Part shown: piece by piece, positions 16,105 through 25,083 of the stretch
Layout: each line of letters opens with the position of its first letter
How positions within the stretch are numbered: position 1 is the first letter of the stretch
Origin: CAZKVJ01 sp964556225
GTDB lineage: Bacteria; Actinomycetota; Acidimicrobiia; Acidimicrobiales; Ilumatobacteraceae
DNA: 64,000 bases
Assembly: GCA_964556225.1 (NCBI GenBank)
Contig: CAZKVJ010000005.1
Location: 124,001 to 188,000 of the forward strand
Direction of reading: 5' to 3'
Translations under genes and position numbers: made by a program
Notes under the pieces: generated by a model
Databases searched by the model: none
What the model was told of the DNA's origin: nothing
What the model saw: the letters and a program-made list of their open reading frames with translations, nothing else

Positions 16105-17634
16105 GTGACCGGGCCGGTGCTGCTGGACGGGGGGGCCGCCTCCATCGCCGACGTGGTGGCCGTGGCGCGCCACGACCGTCCGGTCGAGATCGGTCCGGCG
16201 GCCCGGGCAGCGATGGCCGCCAGCCGCGCCCGGGTCGAGCAGCTCGCGGCGTCCGAGATCCCCGCCTACGGCATCTCCACCGGCTTCGGATCGCTCGCCA
16301 ACCGGCACATCCCCGTGGAGCACCGCCTGGCGCTGCAGCGCTCGCTGGTGCGCTCCCACGCCGCCGGCATGGGCGAACCGGTCGAGCGCGAGGTCGTCCG
16401 GGCGATGATGATGCTGCGCCTGCGGACCCTGTGCACCGGCCACACGGGTGTCCGTCCCGAGCTGGCCGACGCGCTGGCCGGCCTGCTCAACGCCGGCATC
16501 ACCCCGGTGGTGCGCGAGCACGGCTCGCTCGGGTGCAGCGGCGACCTGGCCCCGCTCGCCCACGTGGCGCTCGTGCTCACCGGCGAGGGCGAGGCCACCG
16601 GACCGGACGGATCGACCGGACCGGTCCCCGCGCTGCTCGCCGCCGCAGGGCTCGAGCCGGTGGAGCTCCGCGAGAAGGAGGGCCTGGCGCTCATCAACGG
16701 CACCGACGGCATGCTCGGGATGCTGTGCCTCGCTTGCGACGACCTGGCCGAGCTGCTCCGGGCCGCCGACGTCGCGGCCGCGCTCAGCGTCGAGGCGCTG
16801 CTCGGCACCGACCAGGTCTTCCTTCCGGAGCTGCAGGCACTGCGCCCCCATCCGGGCCAGGCGGCGAGCGCCGCCAACCTGCTGGCACTGCTCGCCGGCT
16901 CGGCGATGGTGGCCTCGCACCGCGAGGGCGACCTACGGGTGCAGGACGCCTACTCGCTGCGCTGCCATCCCCAGGTCGCCGGAGCGGTCCGCGACACGCT
17001 GGTGTTCGCGGTGCAGACCGCCGAGCGTGAGCTGGCGGCGGCGATCGACAACCCGGCCGTGCTCCACGACGGCCGGGTCAGCTCCAGCGGCAACTTCCAC
17101 GGCGCGCCCGTCGGCTACGCCTGCGACTTCCTCGCCATCGCCGCCGCCGACCTCGGCGCCATCGCCGAACGGCGCACCGACCGCCACCTCGACCGCAACC
17201 GATCACACGGCCTGGCGCCGTTCCTGGCCGAGGACCCCGGCGTGGACTCGGGCTACATGATCGCCCACTACACCCAGGCGGCGATGGTGGCCGAGAACCG
17301 CCGCCTCGCCGCACCGGCCAGCGTCGACTCGATCCCGACGTCGGCCATGCAGGAGGACCACGTCTCGATGGGCTGGGGCGCCGCCCGCAAGCTGCGCCAG
17401 GTGCTCGACAACCTCACCCGGATCGTCGCCATCGAGCTGGCGACGGCCGCTCGCGCTGCCGCCCTGCGGGCACCGCTCGCGAGCTCGGCCCCGCTCGCCG
17501 CCGCCCGCGCCGCCATCGACGCCGCTGCCCACGGACCGGGACCCGACCGCTTCCTGTCGCCCGAGCTGCGGGCCGTCGAGGACCTCGTGCGGTCACGAGC
17601 CATCACCTCCGCCGTCGGCACCGAGCTTCGCTGA
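16105..17634 (+). CDS. hutH: Histidine ammonia-lyase
   Basis: This 509-aa enzyme deaminates L-histidine to urocanate and ammonia, the first step of histidine breakdown. The hallmark is the tripeptide that cyclizes to the MIO cofactor. Here it reads Cys144-Ser145-Gly146 in GSLGCSGDLAPLAH, where most family members have Ala-Ser-Gly. YGISTGFGSLAN near residue 55 and QEDHVSMGWGAARK near 415 are also conserved. GTG 16105 has GGGAG upstream and gives a normal length. It heads the hut operon; hutU follows after 21 bases. Confidence 0.93.
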   Translation: MTGPVLLDGGAASIADVVAVARHDRPVEIGPAARAAMAASRARVEQLAASEIPAYGISTGFGSLANRHIPVEHRLALQRSLVRSHAAGMGEPVEREVVRAMMMLRLRTLCTGHTGVRPELADALAGLLNAGITPVVREHGSLGCSGDLAPLAHVALVLTGEGEATGPDGSTGPVPALLAAAGLEPVELREKEGLALINGTDGMLGMLCLACDDLAELLRAADVAAALSVEALLGTDQVFLPELQALRPHPGQAASAANLLALLAGSAMVASHREGDLRVQDAYSLRCHPQVAGAVRDTLVFAVQTAERELAAAIDNPAVLHDGRVSSSGNFHGAPVGYACDFLAIAAADLGAIAERRTDRHLDRNRSHGLAPFLAEDPGVDSGYMIAHYTQAAMVAENRRLAAPASVDSIPTSAMQEDHVSMGWGAARKLRQVLDNLTRIVAIELATAARAAALRAPLASSAPLAAARAAIDAAAHGPGPDRFLSPELRAVEDLVRSRAITSAVGTELR

Positions 17635-17655
17635 GGAGATTCCAGGAGACTGACC

Positions 17656-19314
17656 ATGACCTCGGCCCCACGCACCGTCCGCTCACCGCGAGGCGCCACC
17701 CGAACGTGCGCCACCTGGCCGATCGAGGCCGCCTACCGGATGCTGCAGAACAACCTCGACCCGGAGGTGGCCGAGCACCCGGCCGAGCTGGTCGTCTACG
17801 GCGGCACCGGCAAGGCGGCGCGCGACTGGGCCAGCTTCGACGCCATCTGCCGCACCCTCACGACGCTGCAGCCCGACGAGACGCTGCTCGTCCAGAGCGG
17901 CAAGCCGGTCGGCGTGATGCGCACCCACGAGTGGGCGCCCCGGGTCCTGATCGCCAACTCCAACCTGGTCGGGGACTGGGCCACGTGGGACGAGTTCCGC
18001 CGGCTCGAGGCCATGGGGCTGATGATGTACGGCCAGATGACCGCCGGCTCCTGGATCTACATCGGCACCCAGGGCATCCTCCAGGGCACCTACGAGACGT
18101 TCGCCGCCGTGGCCGCCAAGCGCTTCGGCGGTTCGCTCACGGGCACCATCACCCTGACGGGTGGCGTGGGCGGGATGGGTGGCGCCCAGCCGCTCGCCAT
18201 CACCATGAACGGCGGCGTGGCGATCTGCCCGGACGTCGACCCGACCCGCATCGAGCGCCGCATCCAGACCCGCTACCTCGACACCGTCGCCCACGATCTC
18301 GACGAGGCGCTGCGCCTGGCGGAGCAGGCCCGTACCGATGGCCGGGCGCTGTCCATCGGCCTGGTCGCCAACTGCGCCGACGTCTACCCCCGTCTGCTGG
18401 CCGCCGGCGCCCCGATCGACGTCGTCACCGACCAGACCAGCGCTCACGACCCACTCGCCTACGTCCCCGAGGGCCTGTCCCTGGAGGAGGCGGCCGAGCT
18501 GCGTCGCGCCGACCCCGACGAGTACATCCGCCGGGCGAGGACCTCGATGGCCGAGCACTGCGCCGCCATGGTGGGGTTCCAGGAGCGTGGCGCCGAGGTC
18601 TTCGACTACGGCAACAGCCTGCGGGCCGAGGCCATGCTCGGCGGCTTCGACCGGGCGATGGAGTACCCCGGCTTCGTGCCCGCCTACATCCGGCCGCTGT
18701 TCTGCGAGGGCAAGGGCCCGTTCCGGTGGGCGGCGCTGTCCGGCGACCCGGCCGACATCGCCGCCACTGACCGGGCCGTGCTCGAGACCTTCCCCGACAA
18801 CGACGCGCTCGCCCGCTGGATCCGCATGGCCGGCGAGCGGGTCGCCTTCCAGGGGCTGCCGGCGCGCATCTGCTGGCTCGGCTACGGCGAGCGCGACCGC
18901 ATGGGGCTGCGGTTCAACGAGATGGTCGCCGACGGCACCGTCAGCGCCCCGATCGTCATCGGCCGCGACCACCTCGACTGCGGGTCGGTCGCCTCGCCGT
19001 ACCGGGAGACGGAGGCGATGCTCGACGGCTCGGACGCCATCGCCGACTGGCCGCTGCTGAACGCCATGGTCAACGTCGCCTCCGGTGCCAGCTGGGTCAG
19101 CATCCACCACGGCGGCGGCGTGGGCATCGGCCGCTCGATCCACGCCGGGCAGGTGGCCGTGGCCGATGGCACGGAGCTGGCCGCGCAGAAGCTCGAACGG
19201 GTGCTCACGAACGACCCCGGCATGGGGGTGATCCGCCACGTCGACGCCGGCTACGACCAGGCCGCTGTGGTGGCCGAGGAGCGGGGCGTGCGGATCCCGA
19301 TGCGCGAGGGCTGA
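17656..19314 (+). CDS. hutU: Urocanate hydratase
   Basis: A 552-aa urocanase that converts urocanate to 4-imidazolone-5-propanoate with tightly bound NAD+. The Gly-rich NAD loop GGVGGMGGAQP lies near residue 170, and the Cys-containing active-site region GRDHLDCGSVASPYRETE near 435. The N-terminus LVVYGGTGKAARDW and the C-terminal SIHHGGGVGIGRSIHAG are standard. AGGAG precedes ATG 17656. Full length, with no defects seen. Confidence 0.95.
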   Translation: MTSAPRTVRSPRGATRTCATWPIEAAYRMLQNNLDPEVAEHPAELVVYGGTGKAARDWASFDAICRTLTTLQPDETLLVQSGKPVGVMRTHEWAPRVLIANSNLVGDWATWDEFRRLEAMGLMMYGQMTAGSWIYIGTQGILQGTYETFAAVAAKRFGGSLTGTITLTGGVGGMGGAQPLAITMNGGVAICPDVDPTRIERRIQTRYLDTVAHDLDEALRLAEQARTDGRALSIGLVANCADVYPRLLAAGAPIDVVTDQTSAHDPLAYVPEGLSLEEAAELRRADPDEYIRRARTSMAEHCAAMVGFQERGAEVFDYGNSLRAEAMLGGFDRAMEYPGFVPAYIRPLFCEGKGPFRWAALSGDPADIAATDRAVLETFPDNDALARWIRMAGERVAFQGLPARICWLGYGERDRMGLRFNEMVADGTVSAPIVIGRDHLDCGSVASPYRETEAMLDGSDAIADWPLLNAMVNVASGASWVSIHHGGGVGIGRSIHAGQVAVADGTELAAQKLERVLTNDPGMGVIRHVDAGYDQAAVVAEERGVRIPMREG

Positions 19315-19316
19315 GG

Positions 19317-19892
19317 GTGGCGGTCCGCCCGATCCTGACCATCGGACACCCGGTGCTGCGCGAGCGCGCTCGCGAGGTGGGCGCCGAGGAGCTCGCCTCA
19401 CCGGACGTGCAGGCACTGGTCGACGACCTGGTCGACACCATGCGCCACGCCAGCGGGGCCGGGCTCGCCGCGCCGCAGGTCGGCGTGCCGCTGCGGATCG
19501 CGGTGGCCGAGGTGACGCACAACCCGCGCTACCCGTACAAGCCGCCGATCCCGCTGACCGTGGTGGTGAACCCCGTCATCGAGCCGCTCGACGGCGAGCT
19601 GGTCGAGATCAACGAGGGCTGCCTGTCCGTGCCCGATCTGCGCGGCAGCGTGATGCGCCACGTGAGCATCCGGCTCCGGTTCCTCGACCGTCACGGCGTG
19701 CCTCACGACGAGGTGCGTCGCGGCCTGACCGCGGGCACGTTCCAGCACGAGTGCGACCACCTCGACGGCACGCTGTTCGTCGACCGGGTCGTCGACACCA
19801 GGACGCTCACGACCTGGGAGCAGTTCGAGCGATTCCACCGCGCCGCGTTCGTCGAGCGCATCACCGCCTTCGTGGAGCGCGTCGGGTCGTGA
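19317..19892 (+). CDS. def: Peptide deformylase homologue inside the hut operon
   Basis: A 191-aa metallohydrolase with all three deformylase motifs: GAGLAAPQ (47-54), EGCLS (100-104, metal-ligand Cys) and QHECDH (143-148, HExxH with the catalytic Glu). The family removes formyl groups from N-formylmethionine peptides. Here it is embedded between hutU (two-base gap) and hutF (GTGA overlap). HutF makes N-formimino to N-formylglutamate, and the usual next enzyme, HutG (N-formylglutamate deformylase), is not seen in the operon. The gene may therefore act on formylglutamate; alternatively it is a normal translation enzyme that happens to sit here. Confidence 0.88.
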   Translation: MAVRPILTIGHPVLRERAREVGAEELASPDVQALVDDLVDTMRHASGAGLAAPQVGVPLRIAVAEVTHNPRYPYKPPIPLTVVVNPVIEPLDGELVEINEGCLSVPDLRGSVMRHVSIRLRFLDRHGVPHDEVRRGLTAGTFQHECDHLDGTLFVDRVVDTRTLTTWEQFERFHRAAFVERITAFVERVGS

Positions 19893-21226
19893 CGACCGCC
19901 GCGACCACGACATGGTGCGAGCTGGCCTGGCTCGGAGGGACGACGCCGGCGGCGGGCGTCGTGGTGGACGTCGAGGGCGAGCACATCACCGCGGTGCGCG
20001 CCGGTGTCGCCACCCCACCCGCCGGCGCCACGGTCCGCCGGGGCCTCACGCTGCCCGGCATGGCGAACGCCCACAGCCACGCGTTCCACCGGGCGCTGCG
20101 CGGGCGGACCCACGGGGGCACCGGATCGTTCTGGACGTGGCGGGACCAGATGTACGCCGTCGCCGCCGACCTCGACCCCGATCGCTACCGGCGCCTGGCC
20201 ACAGCGGTGTTCGCCGAGACGGTGCTGGCCGGCTTCACGGCCGTGGGCGAGTTCCACTACCTGCACCACGATCCCGCGGGCCGCCCCTACGCCGAGCCGA
20301 ACGCCATGGGCGACGCGCTCGTGGACGCAGCCGCCACCGCCGGCATCCGCCTGACGCTGCTCGACACCTGCTACCTGCACGGTGGCATCGGCCAGGAGCT
20401 GAACGAGGTCCAGCGCCGGTTCGCCGACGCGAGCGTCGACGCCTGGGCGGCCCGGGCGGCGGATCGGCGGGAGCCACCCCACGTCCGCCTCGGCGCCGCC
20501 GTGCACTCGGTGCGGGCCTGCACACCGGGCGAGATCCGCACCGTGGCGGCGTGGGCCACGAAGCGCGCGGCGCCCCTCCACGCCCACGTGAGCGAGCAGC
20601 CCGCCGAGAACGAGGCGTGCCGGGCCGCGTACGCGACGACACCGACCGGGGTGCTGTCCGCGGCCGGCGCGCTGGGCGAGCGGTTCACCGCCGTTCACGC
20701 GACGCACCTCGGCCCGTCCGACGTGGAGGCCCTTGCCACCGGGTCGGTGTGCCTGTGCCCGACGACGGAGCGCGACCTCGCCGACGGGATCGGACCCGCC
20801 GGCGCGCTGGCCGCCGCCGGCGCCCGGCTGTGCATCGGCAGCGACTCGCACGCCGTCATCGACCCGTTCGAGGAAGCCCGGGCGGTCGAGCTCGACGAGC
20901 GGCTTGCCACGGGCGCCCGCGGCACGCTCGGCGTCGAGACGCTCGCCGCGGTCGCCACCGTCAACGGCCACGGCGCGCTCGGCTGGTCCGATGCCGGACG
21001 CATCGAGGTCGGCTGGCGCGCCGACCTGGTGACGGTGTCGCTCGACAGCGTCCGCCTCGCCGGCACGCCCCCGGCCGACGCGCTGGCCGGCGCGCTCTAC
21101 GCCGCCGGAGCGTGCGACGTGACCCACGTGGTCGTCGGCGGGCGCGAGGTGGTGACCGACGGCCACCACGCTCGCCTCGACGTGGCCGCCGAGCTCACGG
21201 CGGTCATCCGAGAGGTGCTCGGGTGA
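19889..21226 (+). CDS. hutF: Formimidoylglutamate deiminase
   Basis: A 445-aa amidohydrolase-superfamily deiminase that turns N-formimino-L-glutamate into N-formyl-L-glutamate and ammonia. GMANAHSHAFHRALRG is the metal-binding and family-specific N-terminal motif. HAHVSEQPAEN, VHATHL and IGSDSHAVIDPFEEAR carry the remaining ligands and the catalytic Asp. Its presence means this organism uses the HutF route rather than formiminoglutamase. GTG 19889 overlaps the def stop, and the stop overlaps the hutI start. Confidence 0.92.
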   Translation: MTTAATTTWCELAWLGGTTPAAGVVVDVEGEHITAVRAGVATPPAGATVRRGLTLPGMANAHSHAFHRALRGRTHGGTGSFWTWRDQMYAVAADLDPDRYRRLATAVFAETVLAGFTAVGEFHYLHHDPAGRPYAEPNAMGDALVDAAATAGIRLTLLDTCYLHGGIGQELNEVQRRFADASVDAWAARAADRREPPHVRLGAAVHSVRACTPGEIRTVAAWATKRAAPLHAHVSEQPAENEACRAAYATTPTGVLSAAGALGERFTAVHATHLGPSDVEALATGSVCLCPTTERDLADGIGPAGALAAAGARLCIGSDSHAVIDPFEEARAVELDERLATGARGTLGVETLAAVATVNGHGALGWSDAGRIEVGWRADLVTVSLDSVRLAGTPPADALAGALYAAGACDVTHVVVGGREVVTDGHHARLDVAAELTAVIREVLG

Positions 21227-22476
21227 TCGACGTCGACCTGATGGTGCGCAGTGCCCACGAGCTGCTCACCTGCCACGGTCCGCCCACCGGAGTGCGCCGG
21301 CCGATCGCCGTCGAGGTGATCCCGGATGGCGCGGTCGCCGTCCGCGACGGCAGCATCGTCGCCGTCGGTCCGACCGCCGACATCGATGTCCGCTATCGCG
21401 GCGCCGCCACCATCGACGCCACCGGACAGCTGGTGACCCCCGGCTTGGTGGACCCCCACACCCACCTCGTCCACGCCGGGTCCCGCCACCACGAGTGGGA
21501 GCACCGCGTCGCCGGGACCCCCTGGACCGGGCGACCGGCCGGCATCGCCTCGAGCGTGGTCGCCACCCGGGCCGCCACCGACGACGAGCTCACCGCGCAC
21601 GCACTCGCCGACCTCGACGTCGCCCTGGCCCACGGCACGACGACGCTCGAGGCCAAGTCCGGCTACGGCCTGGACCACGACACCGAGCTGCGCCTGCTGC
21701 GCATCGCCACCCACCTGCATCACCCCGTCGAGGTGATCCCCACGTTCCTCGGTGCCCACGTCGTGCCGCCCGAGATGGCCGACCGGCGCAACGAGTACGT
21801 GCAGCAGGTGATCGGGATGCTGCCCGAGGCACGCCCGCTCACGGAGTGGTGCGACGTCTGGTGTGACCCGGTTGCGTTCAGCGCCGACGAGGCAGCCCGG
21901 ATCCTCACCGCCGCCCGGGCCGCCGGCTTCGGCTGCCGGGTGCACGCCGACCAGACCGGCTGCGCGGGCGGCACGGGCCTCGCCGTGCGCGCTGGGGCGG
22001 CATCGGTCGACCACCTCGACGAGGTGTCCGACGCCGACCTCGCGCTGCTCGGGGGCAGCGACACCGTCGCCGTGCTGCTGCCCGGCTGCACGCTGCACCT
22101 GCTCCAGGCCGGCCAACGGGACTGGCCGGCGTGGGCCCGGCGGGTGATGGACAGCGGCGCGGTGGTGGCGCTCTCCACCGACTACAACCCGGGCAGCTGC
22201 CCCACGCTGTCCCTGCCGGTGGTGATGGGACTCGCCGCCCGCCTCTACCGGATGCGCACCGCCGAGATCTGGTACGGCGTCACGCTCAACGCCGCCGCCG
22301 CGCTGCGCCGGGCTGATCGCATCGGCAGCCTCGCCCCGGGCAAGCAGGCCGACCTGGTGCTGTGGTCGGTGCCGGAGCACGGCATGGTCGTGCACCGCTT
22401 CGGCACGAACCTCGTCGACACCGTCGTGAAGCGAGGCCAGGTCGTGGTCAGCGCTGGTGCCGTCGTGCGTGCGTGA
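21223..22476 (+). CDS. hutI: Imidazolonepropionase
   Basis: A 417-aa amidohydrolase that opens the ring of imidazolone propionate to give N-formimino-glutamate. PGLVDPHTHLVHAGSR holds the metal-binding His pair, SGYGLD is the substrate loop, and ADQTGCAGG and LSTDYNPGSC are the late motifs. It is the last gene of the hut operon and its 3' end overlaps the convergent gpgS by 29 bases. GTG 21223 is set by the GTGA overlap with hutF. The N-terminal segment is slightly long but ordinary. Confidence 0.93.
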   Translation: MIDVDLMVRSAHELLTCHGPPTGVRRPIAVEVIPDGAVAVRDGSIVAVGPTADIDVRYRGAATIDATGQLVTPGLVDPHTHLVHAGSRHHEWEHRVAGTPWTGRPAGIASSVVATRAATDDELTAHALADLDVALAHGTTTLEAKSGYGLDHDTELRLLRIATHLHHPVEVIPTFLGAHVVPPEMADRRNEYVQQVIGMLPEARPLTEWCDVWCDPVAFSADEAARILTAARAAGFGCRVHADQTGCAGGTGLAVRAGAASVDHLDEVSDADLALLGGSDTVAVLLPGCTLHLLQAGQRDWPAWARRVMDSGAVVALSTDYNPGSCPTLSLPVVMGLAARLYRMRTAEIWYGVTLNAAAALRRADRIGSLAPGKQADLVLWSVPEHGMVVHRFGTNLVDTVVKRGQVVVSAGAVVRA

Positions 22477-23353
22477 CCCGAACTTCGGCCAGGGGGCGGC
22501 GCTCGGCCAGGTTGAGCGGCACGTGGCTCCCATCGGCGCGCTGCAGCACCAGCTCGTCGCACGCGAACGCCGCCGCGGCCGCCGGCGTGCGCGCTAGCAG
22601 CGTCGCCATCACCTCGGCCGCCTGCACCGACAGCTCCTGCAGCGAACGGTGGCGATGGCGGCGGGTGCCGAGGTCGACCTGAGCGATCGCCTCCGCCCCG
22701 AACCGCCCGGCGACGTCGATCACCATCCCGATCTCGGCGCCCCAGCCCTCGACGATGGGGATGGCCTCCATGGCGCTGCGCCGGCCGGCGAACTCGCCCG
22801 ACAAGGGCTGCTCCAGCCCCGTGAGCTCGGGGAAGTAGAGCGACAGCAGCGGCCGGGCGACCAGCTCGGTGGTGCGCCCACCTCCGCCGTACTCGGTCGG
22901 GCGGTGGTAGCTGGCCTTCACCAGTGCCACCTTCGCGCCGGCCACCAGCGGCGCCAGCAGCCGCACCACCCAGCGTGGCTCGAAGCTGGTGATGTCGCCG
23001 TCGCACCACACGACCAGATCGCCGTGGCTGGCCGCGAGCGTCGCCCACAGGGCGTTGCCCTTGCCGTGGCCGACGCCGTAGGTGTGGTGGACGTCCTCGA
23101 TGGACACGACCGTCGCCCCGGCGTCGGCGGCGACGCGCGCCGAGTCGTCGGTGCTGCGGTCGTCGAGGACGATCAGCTCGTCGACCACGCCGGTGCGCTC
23201 GATGAGCGTCGTGCGCACCGCGGTGACCAGGGAGCCGATCGTGGCCACCTCGTTCCGGCACGGGATGCACATCGAGACCGACCGCCCGGCCTTCGCCTCG
23301 ACCACCCGGGCCGCGGTCCACCGCGCCGGGTCGAACGTCGTCACGGCGCTCAT
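22448..23353 (-). CDS. gpgS: Glucosyl-3-phosphoglycerate synthase
   Basis: A 301-aa GT-A fold glycosyltransferase. It transfers glucose from a nucleotide sugar to 3-phosphoglycerate, the first step toward glucosylglycerate and, in mycobacteria, methylglucose lipopolysaccharides. SMCIPCRNEVATIG, LDDRSTDDS, GKGNALW, WCDGDI (metal-binding DxD region) and GWGAEIGMVID are recognizable GpgS motifs. It diverges from a FolP2-like gene, the same neighbour pair as Rv1208/Rv1207 in M. tuberculosis, which strengthens the call. Confidence 0.88.
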   Translation of the reverse strand: MSAVTTFDPARWTAARVVEAKAGRSVSMCIPCRNEVATIGSLVTAVRTTLIERTGVVDELIVLDDRSTDDSARVAADAGATVVSIEDVHHTYGVGHGKGNALWATLAASHGDLVVWCDGDITSFEPRWVVRLLAPLVAGAKVALVKASYHRPTEYGGGGRTTELVARPLLSLYFPELTGLEQPLSGEFAGRRSAMEAIPIVEGWGAEIGMVIDVAGRFGAEAIAQVDLGTRRHRHRSLQELSVQAAEVMATLLARTPAAAAAFACDELVLQRADGSHVPLNLAERRPLAEVRVTHARRHQR

Positions 23354-23382
23354 CGGGCCCCGCCACGGTACGGTGCACCGCC

Positions 23383-24132
23383 GTGCTGCTCTATGGCGTC
23401 GTCAACGCCAGCCCCGACTCGCTGAACACCGACTCGATCGCCTCGACGCCGGAGGCCGCCCTGGCGCGGGCCCGGTCGCTGCTCGCCGACGGGGCCGATG
23501 CCATCGACCTCGGCGGGCAGGGCTCGACCGACGTCGCCGAGGTGGTCGCCTGGCAGGCGGAGTGGGCGCGGCTCGAAGCGATCGTCCCCGCGCTCGCCAC
23601 GCTCGGCGTCGACGTGAGCGTCGACACGTGGCGACCCGAGGTGGCCCGGCGCGCCCTCCAGGCCGGTGCCACGGTGCTGAACGCCGCCGACGGGATGCAG
23701 GCCGACGCCATGTGGGAGGTGGCTGCCGACTTCGACGTGCCGATCGTGGTGCCGTTCCTGTCCGGACCCAACCCGCGCCAGATGGCGATGGTGGAGTCGG
23801 ATCCGATCGAAGCGATCCTCTCGTTCTTCGAGGAGCGCCTGGCCGCCGCCGACCGCTACGGCCTGCGGCACCGGTGCATCGTGGACCCGGGAACGGGGTT
23901 CGCCCCGCCGAACTGGCCGTGGGAGCAGCGCTACGTGTATCAGAAGCGCGTCTACTCGAACCTGTCCGAGCTGCGCCGCTTCGGCCTGCCGCTGTACATC
24001 GCGCTGCCGTGGAAGGAGACGGCCCAGCACGACGAGCTGCTCGAGATCGTGGTGCGCCAGCAGCCCGAGTTCGGCCGCGCCCACTACCCGGCCAAGGTCC
24101 GCGCCACCGAACGGCGCCTCGGCCTCGGCTGA
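23383..24132 (+). CDS. Dihydropteroate synthase-like protein (FolP2-like)
   Basis: A 249-aa TIM-barrel protein with weakened dihydropteroate synthase motifs: VNASPDSLNTDS for the usual VNxTPDSF, DLGGQGSTD for DxGGxSTRP, SVDTWRPEVA, and IVDPGTGFAPP. The Lys and Arg motifs near the C-terminus that bind pterin and p-aminobenzoate are not evident, so true folate synthesis activity is doubtful. In mycobacteria a similar FolP2 lies beside gpgS and does not act as a synthase. GTG 23383 lies 29 bases from the gpgS start. It may serve the glucosylglycerate pathway rather than folate. Confidence 0.75.
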   Translation: MLLYGVVNASPDSLNTDSIASTPEAALARARSLLADGADAIDLGGQGSTDVAEVVAWQAEWARLEAIVPALATLGVDVSVDTWRPEVARRALQAGATVLNAADGMQADAMWEVAADFDVPIVVPFLSGPNPRQMAMVESDPIEAILSFFEERLAAADRYGLRHRCIVDPGTGFAPPNWPWEQRYVYQKRVYSNLSELRRFGLPLYIALPWKETAQHDELLEIVVRQQPEFGRAHYPAKVRATERRLGLG

Positions 24133-24154
24133 CCCCGACTCGACCGGCATCGCC

Positions 24155-24997
24155 TCACGCACCGAGCGGACCCCGCGGGTGCACCCCCATCGGCGGGAGC
24201 GTCGCGTCCCAGCCGTCCGGGCATCGCTCCGGTGCGATCTCGGCCAGCGGGGCCAGCACGAACCGGCGCTGCGCGTACCGGGGGTGGGGCACCACCAGCT
24301 CCGGGCTGTCGATGCGGATGTCGTCGTACATCAGCAGGTCGACGTCGAGCGTGCGTGGTCCCCAGTGCACGATCCGCTGGCGGTGTGCCGCGGCCTCGAT
24401 CCGCTGGCACCGGCGCATGAAGGCGAAGGGGTCGAGCGAGGTCTCCACGACCACAGCCATGTTCAGGTACGCACCCTGTCCGTCGGGGCCGCCAACCGGA
24501 TCCGTCTCGAACACCTGCGACTGGGCCACGACGTCGCCCAGCTCGGCGATCCCGTAGCGCAGGAACGCCTCGCGGTCGCCAAGGTTCGACCCGAGCGCCA
24601 CGTACGCCCGGTGCACGGAGTGCGGCACCACCTCGACATCGGCGCGGGTGCGGCGGATCTGCACCGCGGTGGCCTCGACGTCCTCCGGGATCGGGGGGCG
24701 GAGCTTGGTGACGGTGACCTCCACGGCATCGACCCGGTCGAAGGCCAGCACCTCCTCGGCCACCCGATGGGCGAGGCGCTCCAGCAGGAGGTCCTTGGCC
24801 TCGCGCACCAGCGAGGCGACGCGCTCGGCGACGGCCCCGTAGTTGGCGGTGTCGCCCAGCTCGTCGCTGCGTCCAGCGTCACGCAGGTCGACCTCGAGCG
24901 AGAGGTCGACGCGCAACGGCTGGGCGGCCTCGCGCTCGTGGGACAGGACCCCCACCACCGCCACGACCCGCAGGCCCTGGATCTCGATCCGGTCCAT
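24155..24997 (-). CDS. folK: FolB-FolK fusion (dihydroneopterin aldolase / HPPK)
   Basis: A two-domain folate enzyme of 280 aa. Residues 1-120 match dihydroneopterin aldolase (GLRVVAVVGVLSHEREAAQP, DTANYGAVAER, a Lys in VTVTKLRPP). Residues 128-280 match 6-hydroxymethyl-7,8-dihydropterin pyrophosphokinase (VALGSNLGDRE, GPRTLDVDLLMYDD, VPHPRYAQRRFVLAPLAEIAP). The fusion lets one chain make and pyrophosphorylate the pterin. It converges on the FolP2-like gene; no genuine folP or folE is in the window. A dispersed-repeat copy lies 20 bases upstream of ATG 24997. Confidence 0.92.
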   Translation of the reverse strand: MDRIEIQGLRVVAVVGVLSHEREAAQPLRVDLSLEVDLRDAGRSDELGDTANYGAVAERVASLVREAKDLLLERLAHRVAEEVLAFDRVDAVEVTVTKLRPPIPEDVEATAVQIRRTRADVEVVPHSVHRAYVALGSNLGDREAFLRYGIAELGDVVAQSQVFETDPVGGPDGQGAYLNMAVVVETSLDPFAFMRRCQRIEAAAHRQRIVHWGPRTLDVDLLMYDDIRIDSPELVVPHPRYAQRRFVLAPLAEIAPERCPDGWDATLPPMGVHPRGPLGA

Positions 24998-25016
24998 TCG
25001 ACCCCCTCACCTCCCA

Positions 25017-25068
25017 ACTTCTGACGGAGTGTCATCGCTCTGGGAGCGATCTTTGCCGCAAACAACTG
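25017..25068. repeat. Dispersed 52-base repeat, copy 2
   Basis: The second copy of the element at 16032-16083, in the same orientation. The stem ATCGCTC (25034-25040) and GAGCGAT (25044-25050) is longer by one pair than in copy 1 and has different loop bases. It lies between gatB (3' end at 25084) and folB-folK (start 24997), both on the minus strand, so it can be read as a leader of the latter or as a terminator of gatB. Confidence 0.6.
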
Positions 25069-25083
25069 CAAGCGCAGGTCGGG

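Noticed and set aside
23383..24132. A genuine folP completing a folate operon with folB-folK
   Set aside because: Conserved pterin and pABA residues are missing, the genes are convergent rather than cotranscribed, and the gpgS neighbour points to the FolP2-like group.
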